This document shows positions 1 to 5,937 of a stretch of 6,059 bases of DNA, piece by piece. Below the pieces are notes generated by a model. It saw only the letters and a list, made by a program, of their open reading frames with translations. It made no database searches and was not told the DNA's origin. The DNA is taken from positions 1 through 6,059 of the forward strand of contig JBCDBH010000364.1 of assembly GCA_039184055.1 (NCBI GenBank). Direction: 5' to 3'. The DNA is from JBCDBH01 sp039184055 (GTDB lineage: Bacteria > Acidobacteriota > Thermoanaerobaculia > Multivoradales > J023). Each line of letters opens with the position of its first letter. Within the stretch, counting starts at the first letter, position 1. Both the position numbers and the translations under genes were made by a program.

Positions 1-1260
1 GGCGAGCGCGGGGAAGACCGTGCCAGGTGTGGTCTCGAGTGGACCCTGTAGCTGATTGCGCAGCACGCCTAGGGCGGTGCCCGCGTAGGCGAGGTCGAGA
101 TCACCTTCGATATCGAAATCGATCGGCACCATGGATCGAGCCTGGACGGCATCGACGCCAAAGTCGTGGGTGGTGAAGCCGTCTTCACCATTGCGAAAGC
201 TACGACTCCCCTTCATGCCGTGAGCGACGATGTCGAGCCGGCCGTCATTGTCGAGATCGACGATGAGCAGGCCGTCGGCTCGAATCGGCAGAGGCAGGGT
301 GGTGGTGGCTTGCCACGTGTCGGTGGCCAGACGGATCGTCAGCTTGTCGCTGCTCGCGGTGACCACGTCGCTCGTTCCATCGGCGTCGAGATCACCCACC
401 GCCACGGCGAGCAGCGGTGTGGAGTCGAGAGACGTGGTGGTGAATCGGATATCGAGCGGCTCACCGAACGCGGTCGGCTGAGGCTCGTCCCGGAAGCGTT
501 CGATCGGCAGACCCTGAATGCCGGTTCGGAGCTCACGCAGGTTCTCACGGAACATCGGCGTGACTTTGAGCACGTTTTCAAGTCGGAGGGCAGGCACGCG
601 AACCTCGGATACGTCCTCGCCTTCGAGAGCCGTCTCCACCATGTCGAAGGCACGGGCGGCGAGCGGGGGAGCTTGCCAGAGAAGCTCCTGAATCCGGTTG
701 AAGATCGTGCTCGCCGTCGGGCGGTCACCCGCCGCGATAGCGCGTTGCCCACGTTGGAGCAGCACCACCACATTCTCGGGTCGCAGCTCGGCGAGTCGAT
801 CGATCGCCAAGGTGGCCGCCGTCTCGGCCCCGGGGAGATTCGGATTGGTGGTAGCGAGGTTGTAAAGACCGTAGAGCACCTCGGGATCATTGGGATTCGC
901 GGTCACCGCGCGCCGGTAGCGTTCGAGGGCTCCGTCGAGATCGCCAGACCATTGGTACACATCGCCCTCGATGGCCAAGAGCGCGGCCTCGTCGGGTGTC
1001 AACCGAAGCGCCTTGCCGATCGAGCTCTTCGCGTCATCGAACTTCTGCTGTCGCAGCTGCGCGATGGCGAGATTGGCCCACGGCAGCGGATCGTCGGGAA
1101 CCACCTTGGCAAGCTCCGTGTACAGCCCTTCGGCGGCCTCGGGGCGTTCGTTTTCGAGCTCGGCGAATCCCTGATTCCGTAACTCGATGGCCCGTGGTGA
1201 GGAAGCGGCGAGAAGCGGCGGCGTGAGGACGAGTAAGAGAAGGGCGGTGAGACGCGTCAT
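1..1260 (-). CDS. Exported TPR and FG-GAP/VCBS-repeat protein, partial (C-terminus beyond left edge)
   Basis: An uninterrupted minus-strand frame begins at the ATG at 1260 and stays open for 420 codons to the window edge, so the 3' end is missing. Residues 1-19 form a signal peptide (MTR, then a Leu-rich core ending PPLLA), so the product is exported. Residues about 25-195 are helical TPR-like repeats; the clearest are 59-92 (PWANLAIAQL...KALRLTPDE) and 93-126 (GDVYQWSGDLDGALERYRRAV..NPND), with a weaker one near 163-195. From about 268 the protein changes to beta-type repeats with Ca-binding loops: D289-L-D-A-D-G-x-x-D297, D335-L-D-N-D-G-x-x-D343 and a degenerate D381-F-D-I-E-G-D-L-D389. These are FG-GAP/VCBS repeats as in beta-propeller and CRTAC1/ASPIC-type proteins. 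TPR plus FG-GAP suggests a secreted or periplasmic binding protein; no catalytic motif is visible and the ligand is unknown. It is divergent from the hydrolase gene. No Shine-Dalgarno precedes the ATG. Confidence 0.9.
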   Translation of the reverse strand, partial: MTRLTALLLLVLTPPLLAASSPRAIELRNQGFAELENERPEAAEGLYTELAKVVPDDPLPWANLAIAQLRQQKFDDAKSSIGKALRLTPDEAALLAIEGDVYQWSGDLDGALERYRRAVTANPNDPEVLYGLYNLATTNPNLPGAETAATLAIDRLAELRPENVVVLLQRGQRAIAAGDRPTASTIFNRIQELLWQAPPLAARAFDMVETALEGEDVSEVRVPALRLENVLKVTPMFRENLRELRTGIQGLPIERFRDEPQPTAFGEPLDIRFTTTSLDSTPLLAVAVGDLDADGTSDVVTASSDKLTIRLATDTWQATTTLPLPIRADGLLIVDLDNDGRLDIVAHGMKGSRSFRNGEDGFTTHDFGVDAVQARSMVPIDFDIEGDLDLAYAGTALGVLRNQLQGPLETTPGTVFPALA

Positions 1261-1267
1261 CGAGGAG

Positions 1268-1273
1268 ATTCTA
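1268..1273 (-). promoter_or_regulatory. -10-like box placed for a leaderless transcript of the TPR/FG-GAP gene
   Basis: Read on the minus strand, TAGAAT (5 of 6 matches to TATAAT) ends 7 bases before the ATG at 1260. Transcription from it would start at or next to the A of the start codon. The bases between are TCTCCTCG-like, pyrimidine-rich and the opposite of a ribosome-binding site, which fits a leaderless mRNA. No good -35 hexamer lies 16-18 bases upstream, so the call rests on position and the -10 match only. Confidence 0.35.
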
Positions 1274-1324
1274 CCTGTTCGCGCGTTGGCGGTGATGGTT
1301 GGTCGAGTCGGGTCGGCTAGTGGT

Positions 1325-1352
1325 TTGATAAATCGTAATGTGCAAATATAAA
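1325..1352 (+). promoter_or_regulatory. Sigma70-type promoter for the secreted hydrolase gene
   Basis: TTGATA (1325-1330; 5 of 6 to TTGACA) and TATAAA (1347-1352; 5 of 6 to TATAAT) are separated by 16 bases. They lie in the only clearly AT-rich stretch of an otherwise GC-rich window. Transcription would start near 1359, leaving a leader of about 37 bases before the preferred ATG at 1396. A GTGCA/TGCAC inverted pair (1340-1344 and 1366-1370) flanks the -10 box and could be an operator, but it is too short to call. Confidence 0.55.
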
Positions 1353-1383
1353 CCTGATCTCGACGTGCACGGAACTTGTCATG

Positions 1384-1390
1384 AGGGGGA
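1384..1390 (+). promoter_or_regulatory. Ribosome-binding site that sets the hydrolase start at 1396
   Basis: AGGGGGA sits 5-6 bases before the ATG at 1396. The in-frame ATG at 1381 lies upstream of this site and has no purine-rich motif at a useful distance before it. The later ATG also gives a shorter, more typical signal peptide. I therefore prefer 1396 as the start, five codons downstream of 1381. Confidence 0.65.
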
Positions 1391-1395
1391 GCGCC

Positions 1396-3663
1396 ATGAG
1401 TGATCTTGGAAGAGCCAGCTATCGAGTCGTTCTTGTTTGGACTGTCGTCTTTCTTGGGATGGCCACGAGCGGCCACGCCATGGACGTGGTGAGTTTTTCG
1501 TTGATCGATGCCAATACGAACCAGCCGATCGCGATACATGATCCGCTGACTGACGGCACGGAGCTCGATCCGACTGCCTTGCCAGCGGCGTTGAGCATTC
1601 GCGCCAACGTCTCGGGCCCGGTCGGCAGTGTGCAATTCCAGTTGTCCGGCGCGGAGACACACACGCAGACCGAGTCGGCCGAACCGTATGCCCTATTTGG
1701 TGATTCCAATGGCAACTACAACGCCTGGACGCCGACCGTGGGTGGTTACACGCTGGTGGCCCGGAGCTACACGGGTTCGGGAGCGAGCGGCACACCGGGC
1801 GCGGATTTCATGATCACGTTCTCCGTGGACGACGGTGTCGAGCCTCCACCCGACGGCGACGGCAGTGTCGTGGTGTTCGGAGGTGAGCCGGGAAGCGGTG
1901 ATCCGAATCGTCGCTGGCACCGTGTCACCCTTGCGCTCTCTGGGCCGGGGGCGACCGAGCTCTCGACGCCCAATCCTTTTCTCGACTACCGCTTCCAGGT
2001 TCGTTTCACCGGACCGAGCAGCCAGGTGATCGAGGTGCCGGGTTATTTCGCCGGCGATGGCGTTGGTGGTGGCAACGGCAATGTTTGGTACGCACATCTT
2101 TCAGCTGACGAAGTCGGAATGTGGAGCTACGAGACGTCGTTTCGGGAGGGCGGTGACGTCGCGGTCGACACGACCGGTGGCGCGGGTATGCCTCTGTCGC
2201 CGTACGACGCGGTCACCGGCAGTTTCGAGGTCGTCGAGTCGAATAAGAGCGGACGTGACTTTCGCGCGCCGGATCGAGGTCTGATCCGTCACCGTGGTGG
2301 CCACTACCTCACCGAGGCCGACGGCGATCCGTTCGTCAAAGGTGGTCCCGACATCCCCGAGAATTTCCTCGGTTACGACGGCTTCGACAACACGCCCGAC
2401 GCTGGACACAGCTTCGCCGCGCACGTCGGCGACTGGCGGGTCGGCGATCCGGATTGGAACGGTGGCGCGGGGCACGGCATCGTCGGTGCGCTCAACTACA
2501 TCGCCGATCGTGGCGCCAACGTCATCTATTTCCTGCCGATGAATCTCTTCGGAGATGGCAACGACACCTTTCCCACGATCTCCGCGAGCGCCAAGATGCG
2601 GTACGACCTCTCCAAGCTCGCCCAATGGCAGCTCGTGCTCACCCATGCGCAGGCCCGAGGCATCTTTCTCCATTTCGTGCTTGCGGAGACTGAGCCGGGC
2701 AACGAGAACTATCACGACGATGGCGAGCTCGGTCCCGAACGCATGCTCTTCTATCGCATGCTCAACGCTCTCTTCGGGCATCACAACGGTCTCGAATGGA
2801 ATTTGGGTGAAGAAAACGACTACGGCACAGCGCGTCGTGTCGCCTTCGCCGCCTATCTCAAAGCCGTCGATCCCTACGATCACCCGGTGACCACCCACAC
2901 GCACAGCAACCAATACGAAGCGTTCTACGCGCCTCTGCTCGGCAACGGCGCCTTCGACATCACGTCCTTCCAGGGCAACAACTCACGCGCCTCGATGTTC
3001 GATTTGATCGTCGACTGGCGTGAGCGATCCGCTGCCGCCAGCCAGCCGTGGGCAATCAGCTTCGACGAGCCCCAGAAGATCGAGAACGACCCCACTGACG
3101 ATGCGAACGGCTATCCTCACGGTCGACGCGACAAGATGTGGCCGGTGTATATGGCCGGTGGCGCGGGTTTCGAGTGGTATGTCCAGGAGGATGGTGGCGG
3201 CCACAGTTTCGATCAGCGGATCGACGACTTCAGCGAAATGGAAGTCGCTCTGCTGTGGGCAGGCCATGCGGTGACCGTGCTTTCCGCTCTGCCTCTTCAA
3301 GACATGGTTCCCGACCGTACCCTCGCCACTTCGGGTGCGTCGGGCGAGGTCTATACCCTCGCCAAGCCGGGTGAGATCTACCTCGTGTACCACGATCGGG
3401 CCGGTGGTCCTTTGACCCTCGACCTTCAAGCCGCGTCGTCGAATCAGACCTTCGATGTTCGCTGGTTCGACCCGCGTGCCGGTGGTGGTCTCCAGGTGGG
3501 GGACGTTGCGCAGGTACAAGGTGGGGGAAGCGCGTTGCTGGGCTCGGCACCTCACACGGCAGACGATGACTGGCTCTGTTTGGTGCTTCCCGAAGAACCG
3601 ACATTGTTTACCGACGGATTCGAGGCGGGTGACACCTCGGCCTGGAGCGCTACCGTGCAGTAG
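1396..3663 (+). CDS. Secreted putative glycoside hydrolase (DUF5060, TIM barrel, collagen-binding-type C-terminal domain)
   Basis: 755 residues from the ATG at 1396 (760 from 1381). Residues 1-28 are a signal peptide (R10, hydrophobic core, cleavage after SGHA). Residues 29-145 form an Ig-like beta module (VVSFSLIDANT; PYALFGD at 97-103). An EPPPDGDG linker (149-156) leads to a DUF5060-like domain at about 172-252 (RWHRVTLALSGP, VPGYFAGDG, VGMWSYET). A TIM-barrel-like region at about 290-645 resembles DUF4038/clan GH-A hydrolases. Candidate catalytic acids are E472 or E473 in WNLGEEND (strand-4 acid/base position) and E558 in SFDEPQ (nucleophile position); GGAGFEWY at 588-595 fits strand 8. 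Residues about 650-732 match the putative collagen-binding C-terminal domain of such enzymes (VRWFDPRAGG at 688-697, DDDWLCLVL at 723-731). The tail 738-755 contains DGFEAGDTSAWS. The substrate is unknown, probably a polysaccharide. The domains are recognised from motifs; the catalytic residues are inferred. Confidence 0.85.
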   Translation: MSDLGRASYRVVLVWTVVFLGMATSGHAMDVVSFSLIDANTNQPIAIHDPLTDGTELDPTALPAALSIRANVSGPVGSVQFQLSGAETHTQTESAEPYALFGDSNGNYNAWTPTVGGYTLVARSYTGSGASGTPGADFMITFSVDDGVEPPPDGDGSVVVFGGEPGSGDPNRRWHRVTLALSGPGATELSTPNPFLDYRFQVRFTGPSSQVIEVPGYFAGDGVGGGNGNVWYAHLSADEVGMWSYETSFREGGDVAVDTTGGAGMPLSPYDAVTGSFEVVESNKSGRDFRAPDRGLIRHRGGHYLTEADGDPFVKGGPDIPENFLGYDGFDNTPDAGHSFAAHVGDWRVGDPDWNGGAGHGIVGALNYIADRGANVIYFLPMNLFGDGNDTFPTISASAKMRYDLSKLAQWQLVLTHAQARGIFLHFVLAETEPGNENYHDDGELGPERMLFYRMLNALFGHHNGLEWNLGEENDYGTARRVAFAAYLKAVDPYDHPVTTHTHSNQYEAFYAPLLGNGAFDITSFQGNNSRASMFDLIVDWRERSAAASQPWAISFDEPQKIENDPTDDANGYPHGRRDKMWPVYMAGGAGFEWYVQEDGGGHSFDQRIDDFSEMEVALLWAGHAVTVLSALPLQDMVPDRTLATSGASGEVYTLAKPGEIYLVYHDRAGGPLTLDLQAASSNQTFDVRWFDPRAGGGLQVGDVAQVQGGGSALLGSAPHTADDDWLCLVLPEEPTLFTDGFEAGDTSAWSATVQ

Positions 3664-3690
3664 TCTCATTGGTTGTGGCCGCACTGCGCT

Positions 3691-3697
3691 AAGGTGG
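3691..3697 (+). promoter_or_regulatory. Ribosome-binding site of the reductase-like gene
   Basis: AAGGTGG lies 4 bases before the ATG at 3702, a near match to AAGGAGG. Only 38 bases separate the hydrolase stop from this start, and I see neither a terminator nor a convincing promoter in them, so read-through from the hydrolase gene is plausible. Confidence 0.55.
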
Positions 3698-3701
3698 ATC
3701 G

Positions 3702-4250
3702 ATGATCGATCGTCGACCCATCGTTACCTTGCATGCCGTATCGAGTCTCGATGGCTTCATCGCCAAGCCCGACAACACCGTCGCGTGGCTCGAGTCTCCC
3801 GGTGATGTCTACGAAGCCGGTATCTCCCACGAAGACGCCGCGCGCGCCGAACCTCCCGAGACAATCGATTGCTTCGTTCTCGGTTCCCATACCTATGAGC
3901 ATGCGCTCGAGCTCGGTTGGCCTTACGGCGAAACGCCAACCATCGTACTGACGAGTCGGGATTTGGGGTCGACCCGGGACAACGTCGAGTTCTATTCGGG
4001 CGATCTCGAGCGGTTGATCCATGAAGTGTTGGCCCCACGATTCACCACCATCTGGCTCGTCGGTGGCGCGATCGCGAGCCAGCGTTTTCTCGCTCTCGAT
4101 TTGGTCGACGAGATTCAGTTGACGCTTGCTCCCGTGTTGCTTGGTGATGGGCTTCGTTTGTTTGGCCCGGGCGAGGAGCAGCGCTGGCGGTTGAAAAAGG
4201 TGCTCGCCTATACGACAGGCTTCGTCGAGTTGACTTACGACAAAACGTAA
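3702..4250 (+). CDS. Dihydrofolate reductase family protein (RibD C-terminal domain-like)
   Basis: A 182-residue protein, the usual length for single-domain YyaP/YwjB-type members of the RibD-C/DHFR fold. The N-terminal signature is present (VSSLDGFIA at 13-21, where D17-G18 is the family hallmark), as is CFVLGSHTYE, which corresponds to the LGRxTYE motif. The C-terminal half carries the nucleotide-binding-type loop VGGA (120-123), then DLVDEIQLTLAPVLLGDG (133-150), typical of the family, with P144 and G148-D149-G150. Family members are predicted NAD(P)H-dependent reductases, cytoplasmic (no signal peptide here); most stand-alone members have no established substrate, and this one should not be named folA or ribD. 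It lacks the deaminase half of RibD, and no riboflavin gene is adjacent. The ATG at 3702 follows a good ribosome-binding site. Confidence 0.88.
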   Translation: MIDRRPIVTLHAVSSLDGFIAKPDNTVAWLESPGDVYEAGISHEDAARAEPPETIDCFVLGSHTYEHALELGWPYGETPTIVLTSRDLGSTRDNVEFYSGDLERLIHEVLAPRFTTIWLVGGAIASQRFLALDLVDEIQLTLAPVLLGDGLRLFGPGEEQRWRLKKVLAYTTGFVELTYDKT

Positions 4251-4395
4251 TCCGCCGTGGTAGCAACGTCCTGCGGTAACCTGTGCCTCGAATTCGCCAA
4301 GACCGTGATCATCCGTCGGCCGATTTCTTTTGCGGTCGTCGAGTCTGTTCGAAGGGACCGGATCCGTCTGCGTCCAAGCTCTTTCGAGGGAAATC
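4251..4395 (+). other. Intergenic region upstream of aspA, no clear promoter found
   Basis: 145 bases separate the reductase-like stop from the aspA GTG. I looked for paired -35/-10 hexamers and found none at normal spacing. TTGACT at 4230 has no -10 partner, and TAACCT near 4275 has no -35. A weak imperfect stem (CGGCCG near 4319 with CGGTCG near 4334, one G-U pair) is too poor to call a terminator. The length would allow aspA its own promoter. A TTG-initiated in-frame extension from 4330 is open through this stretch but is unlikely to be translated. Confidence 0.4.
4386..4390 (+). promoter_or_regulatory. Ribosome-binding site that sets the aspA GTG start
   Basis: GAGGG is followed by 5 bases (AAATC) and then GTG at 4396. 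This fixes the start 22 codons downstream of the longest open frame, which would use a TTG at 4330. The resulting N-terminus (NEASDVRIERDLLGEKAVP) aligns with that of E. coli AspA as I remember it (RIEEDLLGTREVP). Confidence 0.75.
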
Positions 4396-5817
4396 GTGAA
4401 CGAAGCAAGTGATGTTCGTATCGAGAGAGATCTGCTCGGTGAGAAAGCCGTGCCGTCCGATGCCTATTACGGTGTGCAGACGGCACGAGCATTAGAGAAC
4501 TTCCACATCACCGGTGTTGCGATTCGCTTGCACTCGGAGTTGATCCAGGCCCTGGCCATGGTGAAACTCGCCGCGGCACGCGCCAACCATGATTGTGGCG
4601 AGTTACCGAGCTCGGTTTTGCGTGGCATCGAAGGAGCGTGTGAGGAGCTCATCGCTGGCGAGTTCCACGAGGAGTTTCTCATCGACGTTCTCCAGGGTGG
4701 CGCGGGAACGTCGACGAATATGAATGTGAATGAGGTCGTCGCCAACCGAGCCCTGGAGCTGATGGGTTTTGCCAAGGGCGAATACGAGCACTGTGATCCT
4801 CATGACCACGTCAATCGCTCACAGTCGACCAACGACGTGTATCCCACTGCGCTCCATATTGCGGCTCTTCTCTCGAATACACGTCTGATCCGCGAGCTGG
4901 GTGAATTGGTCGGCGCGATGCGTGCCAAGGGCGATGAATTCGCCGATGTTCTCAAGATGGGGCGGACCCAGCTGCAAGATGCCGTTCCGATGACGCTCGG
5001 TCAGGAGTTTCATGCTTGGGCGTATAGCGTCAACGACGAGGTCAAAGCTCTGACGAGGGTCGAGGTGGTTCTGCTCGAGGTCAATATGGGTGGCACCGCC
5101 ATCGGTACGGGCTTGAACGCCCCCGATGGCTACGCGGATCGCTGCGTGGCTCATCTACGCGAGATCACCGGAAGAGAGATCCACCTGGCCGAGAACCTTG
5201 TGGAGGCGAGCCAGGACACGCAAGCGTTCGTGCTCTATTCGTCGATGCTGAAGAGCCTGGCGATCAAGCTTTCGAAGATCTGTAACGATCTGCGGCTGCT
5301 GTCGTCTGGCCCGCGTGCCGGGTTCAACGAGATCCATCTGCCGGTGATGCAACCGGGCTCGTCGATCATGCCCGGCAAGGTCAATCCGGTGATTCCCGAG
5401 GTGGTGAACCAGGTGTGTTTTCGGGTGATCGGCAACGACCTCACCGTGAGTCTCGCGGCCGAGGCCGGTCAGCTGCAGCTCAACGTGATGGAGCCGGTGA
5501 TCATTCACGCCATTCTCGAGTCACAGACCATGATTACGAACGCGGCACGCACCCTCACCAACAACTGCATCGTCGGAATCGAAGCCAACCGAGACGCCTG
5601 TCAGCAATTCGTCGAAAAGAGTATCGGCATCGTCACCGCTCTCAACACCGTGATCGGCTATGACAAAGCGACCGAGCTCGCGGCGGAAGCCCTCGAGACG
5701 GGTCGGGGCATTATCGAGCTGGTGCGTGAGAAAGCACTGCTCGATGAAGAAACGCTCGCCAAGGTGCTCGATCCACGGGTGATGACCGGTCGACCCGTCG
5801 CGGGTCGTTCGTCGTAA
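4396..5817 (+). CDS. aspA: Aspartate ammonia-lyase (aspartase)
   Basis: Catalyses reversible L-aspartate to fumarate plus ammonium in the cytoplasm, linking amino-acid nitrogen to the citric-acid cycle; the family acts as a homotetramer. From the GTG at 4396 it is 473 residues, close to the 478 of E. coli AspA. Fumarase/aspartase superfamily motifs are intact: GGAGTSTNMN (T105, S106), SQSTND (142-147; S144, T145), and the signature loop GSSIMPGKVNP at 321-331 with S322 as the expected catalytic base and K328 and N330 as substrate contacts. Features pointing to aspartase rather than class II fumarase are GRTQLQDAVP (Q192, where fumarases have His), SKICNDLRLLSSGPRAG, and PEVVNQVCFRVIGND after the signature loop. 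The C-terminal domain is complete, ending GRPVAGRSS. No frameshift is visible. The neighbours are functionally unrelated, so it is probably its own transcription unit. Confidence 0.95.
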   Translation: MNEASDVRIERDLLGEKAVPSDAYYGVQTARALENFHITGVAIRLHSELIQALAMVKLAAARANHDCGELPSSVLRGIEGACEELIAGEFHEEFLIDVLQGGAGTSTNMNVNEVVANRALELMGFAKGEYEHCDPHDHVNRSQSTNDVYPTALHIAALLSNTRLIRELGELVGAMRAKGDEFADVLKMGRTQLQDAVPMTLGQEFHAWAYSVNDEVKALTRVEVVLLEVNMGGTAIGTGLNAPDGYADRCVAHLREITGREIHLAENLVEASQDTQAFVLYSSMLKSLAIKLSKICNDLRLLSSGPRAGFNEIHLPVMQPGSSIMPGKVNPVIPEVVNQVCFRVIGNDLTVSLAAEAGQLQLNVMEPVIIHAILESQTMITNAARTLTNNCIVGIEANRDACQQFVEKSIGIVTALNTVIGYDKATELAAEALETGRGIIELVREKALLDEETLAKVLDPRVMTGRPVAGRSS

Positions 5818-5837
5818 GAGGTCTCTGCAGACGAAGA

Positions 5838-5861
5838 AGCCCGACTATGGATGGTCGGGCT
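5838..5861. terminator. Hairpin in the convergent aspA / minus-strand gene region (possible bidirectional terminator)
   Basis: A perfect 8-bp stem AGCCCGAC/GTCGGGCT with an 8-base loop begins 20 bases after the aspA stop. On the plus strand it is followed by GGGTCG, with no U-tract. On the minus strand it is followed by TCTTCGTC, which is mildly U-rich, so it looks better as a terminator for the gene entering from the right, though it could serve both. Confidence 0.6.
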
Positions 5862-5865
5862 GGGT

Positions 5866-5890
5866 CGACGCACACGTTGTCGTGGCGTCG
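5866..5890. repeat. Middle hairpin of a three-hairpin cluster
   Basis: CGACGC (5866-5871) pairs with GCGTCG (5885-5890) and CACG (5873-5876) with CGTG (5881-5884). This gives a 10-bp stem with a single bulged A at 5872 and a TTGT loop. It lies 4 bases from the hairpin on its left and 8 from the one on its right. No U-tract is present on either side, so its role as a terminator is uncertain. Confidence 0.45.
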
Positions 5891-5898
5891 CATGGGTC

Positions 5899-5927
5899 CA
5901 CCGGGCCGTCGCGCTGACGACCCGGTG
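5899..5927 (-). terminator. Long GC-rich hairpin just downstream of the minus-strand gene
   Basis: A 12-bp stem (arms 5899-5910 and 5916-5927) closes on a 5-base loop. The one imperfect position is C-A in plus-strand RNA but a G-U wobble in minus-strand RNA, so the structure is continuous only when read from the minus strand. It begins 10 bases after the minus-strand stop at 5938. It lacks a U-tract on the minus strand (GACCCATG follows), so it may be a U-less terminator or a 3'-end stabiliser. Confidence 0.55.
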
Positions 5928-5937
5928 CTGGATCCGG

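Noticed and set aside
166..1182. Long plus-strand open frame of 338 codons
   Set aside because: It lies antisense to the TPR/FG-GAP gene, whose minus-strand frame gives a signal peptide, TPRs and DxDxDG loops. The plus-strand product is Arg/Gly/His-rich with no recognisable motif.
1340..1370. GTGCA...TGCAC inverted pair around the -10 box as an operator
   Set aside because: Only 5-bp arms separated by 21 bases; GTGCA also reads as a direct repeat. This is too likely by chance to annotate as a feature.
2101..2913. Minus-strand open frame of 270 codons
   Set aside because: Fully antisense to the hydrolase barrel domain. Such mirror frames are expected in GC-rich coding DNA, and the product has no recognisable domain.
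2983..3684. Minus-strand open frame of 233 codons
   Set aside because: Antisense to the hydrolase C-terminal half, with no motif or ribosome-binding site that I can see.
4230..4280. TTGACT and TAACCT as an aspA promoter
   Set aside because: The spacing between the hexamers is about 40 bases and neither has a partner at 16-18 bases.
4396..5817. Class II fumarase (fumC) instead of aspartase
   Set aside because: GRTQLQDAVP has Gln where fumarases have His, and the CNDLRLLSSGPRAG and PEVVNQVCFRVIGND segments match aspartase.
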